Assembly (NCBI GenBank): GCA_046262315.1
Contig: JBHEMZ010000127.1
Coordinates: 1 to 47,978 of the forward strand
Direction: 5' to 3'
Source of the DNA: JACVRM01 sp046262315
Lineage (GTDB): Bacteria > Actinomycetota > Thermoleophilia > Gaiellales > Gaiellaceae
DNA: 47,978 nt
Made by a program: the position numbers and the translations under genes. Under the pieces are notes generated by a model. The model was not told the DNA's origin, searched no databases, and was given only the letters and a program-made list of their open reading frames with translations. Each line of letters opens with the position of its first letter. The first letter of the stretch is position 1. Below, in pieces: positions 7,106 through 14,705 of this stretch.

Positions 7106-8404
7106 ATGAGGCTTCGCGATCTACCGTCCGTGGACGAGTTGCTGCGGGACGAGCGGCTGGCTGCGCTGCCGCGGCCTGTCGCGCTCGAGGCGGTCCGTTC
7201 CGCGCTCGCGAGCGCGCGCGAGGAGATCCGGCTCGGGCACGATCCCGGCGAGCTCGCCGCGCGCGTGCTCGCGGAGGCGGACGCGCTCGAGCGACCGCGG
7301 CTGCGCCGCGTGCTGAACGCAACGGGCGTGCTGCTGCACACGAACCTGGGGCGCGCGCCGCTCGCTGCCCCGGCGCTCGCGCGGGTGACGGAACTCGGTG
7401 CGGGCTACTCGAACCTCGAGTACGACCTCGAAGCGGGCTCGCGCGGCTCGCGACAGGAGCTCGTGGCCCCGCTGCTCCGTCGTTTGACGGGCGCGGAGGC
7501 GGCGCTCGTGGTCAACAACAACGCCGCAGCCGTGCTGCTCGCGCTGGCGGCGATCGCCGAGGGGCGAGACGTGCTCGTCTCGCGCGGCGAGCTGGTCGAG
7601 ATCGGCGACGGCTTCCGCATCCCGGAGGTGCTCGACCGCTCGGGCGCGCGGCTCGTCGAAGTCGGCACGACCAACCGCACCCGCGCGGCAGACTACGAGC
7701 GGGCGGTCACGGCCGAGACGGCACTGCTCCTGCGCGTACACCAGTCGAACTTCCGCGTCGTCGGCTTCACGGAGCTCCCCCGCATCGACCAGCTAGCCGC
7801 CGTGGCGCGCCGGCACGACCTCCCGCTCGTGGACGACCTGGGCTCCGGCACGCTGCTCGCCCTCGGCGACGAGCCAACCGTCCGCGAGAGTCTCGCCGCC
7901 GGCGCCGACCTCGTCTGCTTCTCCGGCGACAAGCTGCTCGGCGGGCCGCAGGCGGGCATCGTCGTCGGCGGCGCGGAGCTCGTCGAGCGGCTGCGCCGCC
8001 ACCCATTGCAGCGGGCCCTCCGAGCCGACAAGCTGACGCTAGCCGCCCTCGAGGGCACGCTCGCGCTGTACCTGGACCCCGAGCGGGCGCTACGCGAGAT
8101 CCCGTTCCTGCGCGCGTTCCACGAGCCTGCCGGGCGTGTGCGCGAGCGCGCCGAGCGGCTCGCCGCGGCCGTAGGCGGCGCCGTCGAGGAGACGCTCGCG
8201 CGCGCCGGCGGCGGCGCGCTGCCGCTCGCCGAGCTGCCGAGCTTCGCCTGCGCGGTCGAGGAGGAGCTTGCCGCTCCCCTTCGCCTGGGCGAGCCGCCGG
8301 TGGTCACCCTCGTCCGCGACGGCCGCTGCCTGCTCGACTGCCGCACGCTCTCCGACGACGAGGTCGCGGAGGTCGCGACGGCGGTCGCAGGCGCGCGATC
8401 ATGA
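7106..8404 (+). CDS. selA: L-seryl-tRNA(Sec) selenium transferase
   Basis: SelA converts Ser-tRNA(Sec) to Sec-tRNA(Sec) with selenophosphate on a PLP cofactor. The protein (432 residues from ATG 7106) opens with the family's usual LRDLPSVDELL and has the PLP-lysine motif FSGDKLLGGPQAG with Lys276. It also has LNATGVLLHTNLGRAPL, LEYDLEAGSRGSR and VVNNNAAAVLLAL, all typical. An upstream in-frame ATG at 7097 would add three residues; TACAAA at 7090-7095 lies 10 nt before 7106 and fits the shorter form better. The stop overlaps the next start in ATGA. selB and tRNA-Sec follow, so Sec insertion is coded here; selD is not in the window. Confidence 0.93.
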   Translation: MRLRDLPSVDELLRDERLAALPRPVALEAVRSALASAREEIRLGHDPGELAARVLAEADALERPRLRRVLNATGVLLHTNLGRAPLAAPALARVTELGAGYSNLEYDLEAGSRGSRQELVAPLLRRLTGAEAALVVNNNAAAVLLALAAIAEGRDVLVSRGELVEIGDGFRIPEVLDRSGARLVEVGTTNRTRAADYERAVTAETALLLRVHQSNFRVVGFTELPRIDQLAAVARRHDLPLVDDLGSGTLLALGDEPTVRESLAAGADLVCFSGDKLLGGPQAGIVVGGAELVERLRRHPLQRALRADKLTLAALEGTLALYLDPERALREIPFLRAFHEPAGRVRERAERLAAAVGGAVEETLARAGGGALPLAELPSFACAVEEELAAPLRLGEPPVVTLVRDGRCLLDCRTLSDDEVAEVATAVAGARS

Positions 8405-9389
8405 CGGAGGATGCCGCGCCCGAGCAGCGCATGTGGGATCTCATGCGCGGCGCCATGGCGACGAAGGCGCTCGGCCTCGTAGCCGATCTCGGGATCGCGG
8501 ACGAGCTCGCGGCAGGACCCCGCGCGGTCGCGAGATCGCGCGCGAGGTCGGCGTGAACGAAGACGTGCTCTACCGCCTCCTCCGCGCGCTGGCGAGCGAC
8601 GGCGTGTTCGTCGAAGAACCCGTCCAGGTCTTCGCAAACACGCCAGCGTCGGAGCTTCTGCGCCGGGATCACCCACAGAGCTGGCCGGACTTCGCGCATC
8701 TGTTCGGGGACCTCTTCTATCGCATGTTTTCTGACGCCGAGGGTGCCCTGCGCACCGGTGCCGCCACGTTTCCGGCGACCTTCGGTGTCGAGTTCTGGAC
8801 CTGGCTCAAGGAGCATCCGGCCGAGGGGGCGGTGTTCAACCGCGCGATGGCCGGCAGCGCGGAGGATCGCGTCGACGACCTGGAGAAGCTCGACTGGGCC
8901 GACGAGACCGTCGTCGTCGACGTCGGCGGCGGCAACGGAGCGGTTCTGGTCGAGCTGCTGCGGCGCCGGCCGAGGCTACGAGGGATCGTCCACGACCTTC
9001 CCGAGACGGCCGCCGAGGCGGAGGAGGTCATTGCCCGCGCAGGACTCGGCGACCGTTGCACCGTCGTCGCAGGCAGCTTCTTCGAGTCCGTGCCCACCGG
9101 CGACGTCTACGTCCTGTCGCGCATCCTTCACGACTGGGACGACGAGCGTGCCGCTCGCATCCTGAGCACGATCGGGGCGGCCGCCCCGACGCACGCGCGT
9201 CTTGTGATCCGAGACGCGGTGATTCCGCAGGACAACGAGCCGCACGGGAGCAAGTGGCTGGACCTGCTCATGCTCCTGGTCGCAGGCGGGCGAGAGCGCA
9301 AGGAGGACGAGTGGCACACGCTGCTGGCCGGCGCTGGCTTCCGCGCGCAGCGCCTCGAGGACGGCCTGATCGAAGCCGTCCCGGCCTGA
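8401..9389 (+). pseudogene. SAM-dependent O-methyltransferase (Methyltransf_2 type), single-base frameshift
   Basis: ATG 8401 overlaps the selA stop (ATGA) and the gene ends one base before the selB start, so it sits inside the sel operon. The N-terminal part has a winged-helix dimerisation domain (ATKALGLVADLGIADELAAG). The second part has the SAM motif VVVDVGGGNGAVLVELL, YVLSRILHDWDDERA and a C-terminal NEPHGSKWLDLLML. The two parts are in different frames. Inserting one G at about 8532 (GCGAG to GCGGAG) gives the expected GPRAVAEIAREVGV and one protein of about 330 residues. If the indel is real the enzyme is lost; if it is a sequence error the gene is intact. Substrate unknown; no established role in selenium metabolism. 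Confidence 0.8.
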
Positions 9390-9390
9390 C

Positions 9391-11118
9391 GTGTCGCTCG
9401 TCGTCGGCACCGCGGGCCACGTCGACCACGGCAAGACGTGGCTCGTGCGCGCCCTGACGGGAAAGGACACGGACCGGCTGCCGGAGGAGCAGCGGCGTGG
9501 CATCTCGATCGAGCTCGGCTACGCGCCGCTCGAGCTGCCGGATCGGCGTACGCTTTCGCTCGTCGACGTGCCGGGCCACGAGCGCTTCGTGCGCACCATG
9601 GTCGCCGGCGCCACGGGCGTCGACCTCTTCTTGCTCGCGATCGACGCCGGCGAGGGGGCCCGGCCGCAGACGCACGAGCACCTCGCCATTCTGCGGCTGC
9701 TCGGCGTGGAACGCGGCGTCGTTGCGGTCACGAAGGCGGACGCGGTGGACGCGGAGACGCTCGAGCTCGCCGTCGCAGAAGCGCGCGAGCTCGTGCCGGG
9801 TGCGCCCGTGGTCGCGGTCTCGGCGCGTACCGGCGCGGGCCTGGCCGAGCTGCGCGAGGCGCTGAGCGACGTCGCCGCGACGCGTCGGGCCGGCCGTCAC
9901 CCCCCGCGGCTCTTCGTCGACCGTTCGTTCTCGCTGCCCGGGATCGGCACGGTCGTGACGGGCACGCTCTGGTCGGGGTCGATCGGCGCGGGTGACCTCA
10001 TGCGCGCCGAGCCGGCCGGGCTGGACGTCAGGGTGCGCAGCGTCGAGGTGCACGACCAGGCGGTCGAGCGTGCCCAGGCCGGCAGGCGCGTGGCCGTCAG
10101 CCTGCCCGGGATCGAGCGGGGAGCCATCGGCCGCGGCGACGCGCTCGTCGAGCCCGGCGCGTATCCGGTCAGCTACCGGCTCGATATCGCGCTCGACGAG
10201 CTGGAGACCGTGCCGGCGCACGTGCAGGTGCACCACGGCACCACAGAGGCCCCGGCGCGGGTCGTCCGTGTCGGCGAGCGCTACGCGCAGCTACGGCTCG
10301 GTTCGCCGGTGGTCGCGGCGCGTGGCGACCGCGTCGTCCTGCGAACGGAGCACACGGTGGGCGGCGGGCGCGTGCTCGACCCGGCTCCGCCGCGGCGCCC
10401 CGACGCCCGACGCCTGGACGTGCTGGCTGCGGACGATCCGGTAGCGATCGCGCGGGCGGTCGCGCGCGAGCCCCTGAGGCGCACGGAGCTCTCGGCGCGC
10501 GGCCTGCTCTTCGGCGACGAGCTCCAGGCCGCGCTCAACCTGCTCGACCAGGCGGACGGCTGGTACTTCGCACCCGAGTGGCTCGAGGCGCTGAAACGAG
10601 AGGTGGCGCACCGCCTGGAGACGCACGCTGCCCACTCAACGCTTGACCCGGGCATTCCGCTCGCGGAGCTTCTCCCGGACGAGCCGTGGGCACCGGCGCT
10701 CCTGCCCCTCCTCGGAGTCGAGCGACGCGGCGCGAAGGCCTACGCCCCGGGCGTGAGCGCGGCACTGGGAGAGCGGGCCGAGGCCGCCGCGACCCTCGAG
10801 ACCGAGCTCGAGGCGGCGGGTACGGCCGGCGTCCGGGTCGCCGACGCCGCGCTCGCCGCGTTCCTCGAGAGCGAAGGGCGGCTGGTGCGGCTGGGGAACG
10901 GCTTCGTCGTCTCGACGGCCGCCTACCAGACGGCGCGCCGGGCGGCGCTCGACGAGTTCGAGCAGCACGGCTCTATCAGGCTCGCCCGCTACCGCGACGG
11001 GCTCGGCGTCTCGCGCGGCCCCGCCCAGCTCCTGCTCGAGCGCCTGGATGCCGACGGCGTCACGCGTCGGGTTGGGGACGAGCGCGTTGTCAGGCGCTCG
11101 GCGCGCGCCTCAGCGTGA
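9391..11118 (+). CDS. selB: Selenocysteine-specific translation elongation factor
   Basis: SelB delivers Sec-tRNA(Sec) to the ribosome at UGA codons followed by a SECIS hairpin. The 575-residue protein starts with the GTPase domain: GTAGHVDHGKT (P-loop), RGISIELGYA (G2), DVPGHERF (G3), TKAD (G4). Then come two EF-Tu-like beta-barrel domains and a C-terminal half of winged-helix modules that bind SECIS RNA. Length and order are normal for bacterial SelB. The start GTG 9391 gives the expected N-terminus MSLVVGTAGHVDHGKT. Its last 29 bases overlap, tail to tail, the end of the H-NOX gene on the other strand. Confidence 0.95.
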   Translation: MSLVVGTAGHVDHGKTWLVRALTGKDTDRLPEEQRRGISIELGYAPLELPDRRTLSLVDVPGHERFVRTMVAGATGVDLFLLAIDAGEGARPQTHEHLAILRLLGVERGVVAVTKADAVDAETLELAVAEARELVPGAPVVAVSARTGAGLAELREALSDVAATRRAGRHPPRLFVDRSFSLPGIGTVVTGTLWSGSIGAGDLMRAEPAGLDVRVRSVEVHDQAVERAQAGRRVAVSLPGIERGAIGRGDALVEPGAYPVSYRLDIALDELETVPAHVQVHHGTTEAPARVVRVGERYAQLRLGSPVVAARGDRVVLRTEHTVGGGRVLDPAPPRRPDARRLDVLAADDPVAIARAVAREPLRRTELSARGLLFGDELQAALNLLDQADGWYFAPEWLEALKREVAHRLETHAAHSTLDPGIPLAELLPDEPWAPALLPLLGVERRGAKAYAPGVSAALGERAEAAATLETELEAAGTAGVRVADAALAAFLESEGRLVRLGNGFVVSTAAYQTARRAALDEFEQHGSIRLARYRDGLGVSRGPAQLLLERLDADGVTRRVGDERVVRRSARASA

Positions 11119-11635
11119 CCTCGAACGTGCACGCCGGATTGCCGCGCTTCATGCAGGTTGACTCCTCGATATCGGCGGTCTCCCCGTAGTGCCCGGCGGT
11201 GCCCTCGACGAGCCCGCGCAGCAGCGTGCAGAGCTGCCGCGGCGACGTGTAGACGATCGACACGCCGTCGGGTCCGCGCTCCGTGATGTGCAGATCGGGC
11301 GGCCGCGCGTTCGGGATGGTCGCGCGCACGAGCTCGTGGATGCGCGTCTCCACCGTCAGCAGGAACTCCCTCGTCGACGGCGAGATCGCGAAGAAGGCCG
11401 GGTAGAGCCGCGCGAACGTCGTCTGCGCGGTGAAGATGCCGAAGTCGTAGACGAGCTCGTCCGCCTCCCGACGCGACATCTCGGCCGCGCGCGCGACGAA
11501 GCCGAGCAGCTCCTCGTCCGGATATGCCTCGCTCAGCAGGTAGGCGCTGCCGTCCGCGAAGACCTGCTGCGCTACCTCGCGCCCGTAAGCGTCCGTGACG
11601 TAGTCGCGGAAGCTGGAGAAGATGACCCCGTGCAC
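11090..11635 (-). CDS. H-NOX (heme NO/O2-binding) sensor domain protein
   Basis: The 181-residue protein has the features of a stand-alone H-NOX domain: the N-terminal VHGVIFSSFRDYVTDAYG, the proximal-His region TVETRIHELVRATIPNARPP, and the YxSxR heme-propionate motif as YTSPR. H-NOX proteins bind heme and sense NO or O2, usually passing the signal to a histidine kinase or a diguanylate cyclase. No partner lies next to it here. A GGDEF gene is 13 kb away and a two-component system 30 kb away. GTG 11635 is chosen by homology; longer starts would run into tRNA-Sec. A TACAAT box lies 10 nt upstream. The C-terminus CMKRGNPACTFEV is typical of this and V4R-like folds. Confidence 0.8.
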   Translation of the reverse strand: MHGVIFSSFRDYVTDAYGREVAQQVFADGSAYLLSEAYPDEELLGFVARAAEMSRREADELVYDFGIFTAQTTFARLYPAFFAISPSTREFLLTVETRIHELVRATIPNARPPDLHITERGPDGVSIVYTSPRQLCTLLRGLVEGTAGHYGETADIEESTCMKRGNPACTFEVTLRRAPSA

Positions 11636-11645
11636 CTCTTCGGCG

Positions 11646-11651
11646 ATTGTA
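11646..11651 (-). promoter_or_regulatory. -10 hexamer TACAAT for the H-NOX gene
   Basis: On the minus strand TACAAT ends 10 nt before GTG 11635, giving a leader of only a few bases. Confidence 0.4.
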
Positions 11652-11680
11652 CGACCAACGGCGGCGCGCGGCGCGCGCGC

Positions 11681-11686
11681 TAGGCT
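11681..11686 (+). promoter_or_regulatory. -10 hexamer TAGGCT for tRNA-Sec
   Basis: TAGGCT ends 7 nt before the first base of the tRNA, so transcription could begin at or near the mature 5' end. The -35 region is not obvious. Confidence 0.45.
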
Positions 11687-11693
11687 CGGCGCC

Positions 11694-11786
11694 GGAGCGG
11701 CTCGGGCCCGGTGGCCCAGCCGGTCTTCAAAACCGGTGACGTCGTGCAACCCACGGCTGGCTCGGTTCGACTCCGGGGCCGCTCCG
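11694..11786 (+). tRNA. selC: tRNA-Sec (anticodon TCA)
   Basis: The acceptor arms GGAGCGGC (11694-11701) and GCCGCTCC (11778-11785) pair over 8 bp, the long acceptor typical of tRNA-Sec. The D arm is GGGCC/GGCCC. The anticodon arm CCGGT-CTTCAAA-ACCGG reads UGA. A long variable arm follows, then the T arm CTCGG-TTCGACT-CCGGG. G at 11786 is the discriminator; CCA is not encoded. SelA charges it with selenium and SelB carries it; both genes are just upstream. Confidence 0.95.
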
Positions 11787-11904
11787 CTGCTCTCCGGCGC
11801 AGGAAACAGCTCGGGCTCGCCAGACTATGGCTGTTCCGGTAAGAATCGAGCGTACCGTTTCCCTCCGATCGCCAATGAACCATCTCCGAGGAAGGGGTCA
11901 CACG

Positions 11905-12261
11905 ATGAAGGTTCGTTCGCTCACGCTTGCGCTGCTCACCGCGCTCGTCGCGCTCTCCTTCGCACCCGTCGCCTCGCCGACCGGCGCCGCGCCGAGCGCG
12001 ACGACGGTCACGGTGACGATGAAGGAGTTCAAGTTCGTGCTCTCCAAGAAGACCGTCCGTCACGGCACAGTGACCTTCAAGCTCGTGAACAAGGGCAAGC
12101 TCCCGCACGACTTCAAGATCGCAGGCAAGAAGTCACCGCTGGTCGGGAAGGGCAAGACACGCACCTTCAAGGTCAAGCTCGCGGCCGGCGTGAAGCCGTA
12201 CGTGTGCACCCTCGCCGGCCACGCGGCCGCCGGGATGAAGGGCAAGCTGAAGGTTACGTAG
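11905..12261 (+). CDS. Small cupredoxin (type 1 copper protein)
   Basis: ATG 11905 follows GAGGAAGGGG. The 118-residue product has a signal peptide ending near ASPTGAAP, then a beta-rich domain. The copper-ligand pattern is complete: His in KLPHDFK, then Cys-x4-His-x4-Met in YVCTLAGHAAAGM. This is the plastocyanin/azurin-like arrangement. The protein is likely exported and carries electrons or binds copper outside the membrane. A perfect 14-bp hairpin follows. It stands alone, with no oxidase beside it; ctaG lies 3.4 kb away. Confidence 0.85.
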   Translation: MKVRSLTLALLTALVALSFAPVASPTGAAPSATTVTVTMKEFKFVLSKKTVRHGTVTFKLVNKGKLPHDFKIAGKKSPLVGKGKTRTFKVKLAAGVKPYVCTLAGHAAAGMKGKLKVT

Positions 12262-12272
12262 CTCGATTGCGA

Positions 12273-12310
12273 CGTCCGGCCCGCGCGCCGAACGCTGCGC
12301 GGGCCGGACG
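12273..12310 (+). terminator. Perfect 14-bp hairpin after the cupredoxin gene
   Basis: CGTCCGGCCCGCGC (12273-12286) pairs with GCGCGGGCCGGACG (12297-12310) around a 10-nt loop, 11 bases after the stop codon. No T-run follows. The remaining bases up to 12443 show no gene. Confidence 0.7.
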
Positions 12311-12443
12311 CGCCGGCCAGGCAGCATGGAGGCGTGCGTCGCCGCGCACTTCATGCGGCACCGCCACCTGGCGTTCGACCGCGACGTCCGCATCCAACCG
12401 CCGGGCCAGGTGCCGCGACTCGTGTGCGTGGCCGCTCCGGGGA

Positions 12444-12605
12444 CTACTTCGGTGGCTTCCAGCCGGGAAGGTTGGCGGCCGCCTGGGCCTTGGCCTCCGC
12501 CTTCTCTTCCCTGATGCGAGCCTGTTCGGCCAGCCACTCGGCCTTCTCGACCGGGTCCTCCGGCTCCCCGGTCAGCGCCTTCCTGATCTTCGCCACAAGT
12601 CCCAT
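12444..12605 (-). CDS. Small hypothetical protein, 53 residues
   Basis: ATG 12605 to TAG 12444 gives a highly charged protein. It starts MGLVAKIRKALTGEPEDPVE, has a Glu/Ala/Lys-rich helix in the middle and ends NLPGWKPPK. A -10-like TACGGT lies exactly 6 nt before the ATG, as for many other genes here. The frame is clean and has coding composition. It lies 24 bp downstream of the purH stop on the same strand but seems to have its own promoter. I do not recognise the family; the middle looks like a single amphipathic helix. Confidence 0.65.
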   Translation of the reverse strand: MGLVAKIRKALTGEPEDPVEKAEWLAEQARIREEKAEAKAQAAANLPGWKPPK

Positions 12606-12611
12606 GCGGCG

Positions 12612-12617
12612 ACCGTA
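12612..12617 (-). promoter_or_regulatory. -10 hexamer TACGGT for the 53-residue gene
   Basis: On the minus strand TACGGT ends 6 nt before ATG 12605. It lies between purH and the small gene. Confidence 0.45.
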
Positions 12618-12628
12618 CAGCACGCGCC

Positions 12629-14170
12629 CTAATGCCGGAAATGGCGGCGGCCCGTCAGCACCATGACGGCGCCCGCGTCGCGCACGGCAGCGGCGACCTC
12701 CTCGTCGCGCTTCGAGCCGCCCGGCTGGATGATCGCCGTCACGCCCGCGTCGAGTGCCGCCTGCGGGCCATCCGGGAAGGGGAAGAAGGCGTCCGACGCC
12801 AGCACCGCTCCCGACAGCTCGTGATCGTGCTCGCGCGCCTTCATGAGCGCGATGCGCACCGCGTCCACGCGGCTTGTCTGGCCGCCGCCGATGCCGATCG
12901 TGCGCAGGCCCTTCGCCAGCACGATCGCGTTCGAGGTGACGTGCTTGCAGACACGCCAGGCGAAGATCAGGTCGCCCCAGCAGGCCTCGCCCGGGGAGCC
13001 GGACACGACCTCCATCTGCTCGCGGTCCTGGAAGTCGAGGTCGCGGTCCTGTACGAGCAGTCCTCCAGGCACGCGCTTGAAGTCCTTCTCGGCCGCGTCG
13101 ACGCGCCGGCGCTCACGGTCGAGCAGGATCCGCGTGGCGGGCTTCCCGGTCAGCGCGGCCAGCGCCGGCTGGTCATAGCCCGGCGCGAAGAGCACGTCCA
13201 CGAACCGCTCCGCGAGCGCGCGGCCCAGGTCGCCGCCGATCGTGCGGTTGACGGCCACGACCATCCCGAAGGCGGACACCGGATCGCAGGCGAGCGCGCG
13301 CTCGTAAGCCTCCTCGACCGTCGCGCCCACCGCCGCGCCGCAGGGGTTCGCGTGCTTGACGATCACGCACGCCGGCACCGCGAACTCGCGCAGCAGCATT
13401 CGCGCCGCCGAGAGGTCGTAGAGGTTGATCAGCGACAGCTCCCGCCCGTGCAGCCGGCTCACGTTCGAGAGCAAGTGGGTGCGCGCGCCGACCTCGGCGT
13501 AGTAGGCAGCTCGCTGGTGCGGGTTCTCGCCGTACGCGAGGTCCTGCACTTTCACGTACGCGTGCGTGAGCCGGTCCGGGAACGCCTCGCGGCCCGAGAA
13601 CCACACCGCGATCGCCGCCTCGTAAGCCGCGGTGACGGAGAAGGCCTCCGCGGCGAGCCGCCGGCGTGCGGCGCCCGGCACCTCGCCCTCGGCGCGCAGC
13701 TCGGCGAGCACCGACTCGTACTGCGCCGGCGAGCAGACCGGCAGGACGTGGGCGAAGTTCTTCGCCGCGGCGCGCAGCATCGAAGGACCGCCGATGTCGA
13801 TCATCTCCACGGCCTCCTCCTCGCGCACGCCGTAGCGCCCCGCCACCTCGGCGAAGGGGTAGAGATTCACGCAGACGAGGTCAAAAGGACGGATGTGGTG
13901 CTCGTCGAGCGTGGCCACGTCCTCCTTGTCGTCGCGACGCGCGAGGATGGCGGCGTGGATGCGCGGGTGAAGCGTTTTGACGCGACCGCCCAGCAGCTCA
14001 GGCACCTCGGTGAGCTCCTCCACGCGCGTGACCTCGAGACCGGCCTCCTCGAGCGCCGCCGCGGTGCCGCCACTCGCAACGAGCTCGACGCCGAGCTCCG
14101 CCAGCCCGCGCGCGAAGTCCTCGAGCCCGTCCTTGCGGTAGACCGAGATCAGCGCACGTTCAATCCGCAC
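12629..14170 (-). CDS. purH: Bifunctional AICAR formyltransferase / IMP cyclohydrolase
   Basis: PurH carries out the last two steps of IMP synthesis. The 513-residue protein has the N-terminal cyclohydrolase domain (ALISVYRKDGLEDFARGLAE, GGRVKTLHPRIHAAILARR) and the C-terminal formyltransferase domain with the KHANPCG motif. It ends GAVMVLTGRRHFRH, as usual. Length is normal. It is the last gene of purM-purN-purH; its start overlaps purN by 11 bp, suggesting translational coupling. Confidence 0.97.
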   Translation of the reverse strand: MRIERALISVYRKDGLEDFARGLAELGVELVASGGTAAALEEAGLEVTRVEELTEVPELLGGRVKTLHPRIHAAILARRDDKEDVATLDEHHIRPFDLVCVNLYPFAEVAGRYGVREEEAVEMIDIGGPSMLRAAAKNFAHVLPVCSPAQYESVLAELRAEGEVPGAARRRLAAEAFSVTAAYEAAIAVWFSGREAFPDRLTHAYVKVQDLAYGENPHQRAAYYAEVGARTHLLSNVSRLHGRELSLINLYDLSAARMLLREFAVPACVIVKHANPCGAAVGATVEEAYERALACDPVSAFGMVVAVNRTIGGDLGRALAERFVDVLFAPGYDQPALAALTGKPATRILLDRERRRVDAAEKDFKRVPGGLLVQDRDLDFQDREQMEVVSGSPGEACWGDLIFAWRVCKHVTSNAIVLAKGLRTIGIGGGQTSRVDAVRIALMKAREHDHELSGAVLASDAFFPFPDGPQAALDAGVTAIIQPGGSKRDEEVAAAVRDAGAVMVLTGRRHFRH

Positions 14171-14705
14171 GAAGCAGCTCCGTGACGACCTCGGGCAGCA
14201 GCCGGTGCTCGACGGCCTGGACGCGGGCGCGCAGCGTCTCGACCGTGTCGCCCTTCAGTACCGGGACACGCTCGGCGCGGATGACGGCGCCCGTGTCGAT
14301 GCCTTCGTCGACGTAGTGCACGGTCGCCGCGGTCTCGCGCACGCCGGCGGCCAGCACGTCCTCGATCGGATGCGCGCCGGGAAAGTCCGGGAGTGGAGCA
14401 GAATGCGTGTTGACGATCCGGCCCGTGAAACGGTCGAGGAAGGCCGGCCGCAGCAGCTGCATGTACCCAGCGCAGACGACGAGGTCGACGCCGCGATCCT
14501 CCAGCCAGCCGGCCATGGCGGCGTCGCGCGCCTCCCGGTCCGGATAGTCGTCCAGCGGGAAGGCGGCCGCGGGGATGCCGGCCCGTTTTGCGCGCTCGAG
14601 TGCCCGGGCGCCAGGGTTGTTCGAGGCGACTGCCGAGAGCGGCAGCCGCGCGTCGATGAGCGTCTGGAGGTTTGTCCCCCCGCCGGAGGCAAGCACGCCG
14701 ATCAC
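14160..14705 (-). CDS. purN: Phosphoribosylglycinamide formyltransferase
   Basis: PurN transfers a formyl group from 10-formyl-THF to GAR (third step). From GTG 14705, which overlaps the purM stop as GTGA, it has 181 residues and the expected N-terminus VIGVLASGGGTNLQ. NTHSAPLPDFPGAHPIEDVL corresponds to the catalytic Asn/His region and YVDEGIDTGAVI contains the catalytic Asp. NTHSAPLP differs slightly from the common NIHPSLLP but keeps Asn and His. It lies between purM and purH in one operon. Confidence 0.93.
   Translation of the reverse strand: MIGVLASGGGTNLQTLIDARLPLSAVASNNPGARALERAKRAGIPAAAFPLDDYPDREARDAAMAGWLEDRGVDLVVCAGYMQLLRPAFLDRFTGRIVNTHSAPLPDFPGAHPIEDVLAAGVRETAATVHYVDEGIDTGAVIRAERVPVLKGDTVETLRARVQAVEHRLLPEVVTELLRAD

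Noticed and set aside
6894..7109. 71-residue reading frame between the LOG gene and selA
   Set aside because: Starts inside a terminator hairpin, has low-complexity Ala/Gly/Pro content and coincides with a dispersed repeat and candidate RNA.
12632..14185. Long open frame on the strand opposite purH (and similar ones opposite purL, selA, dnaB and others)
   Set aside because: Expected by-products of high GC; they lack recognisable protein features and the opposite strand carries clear genes.
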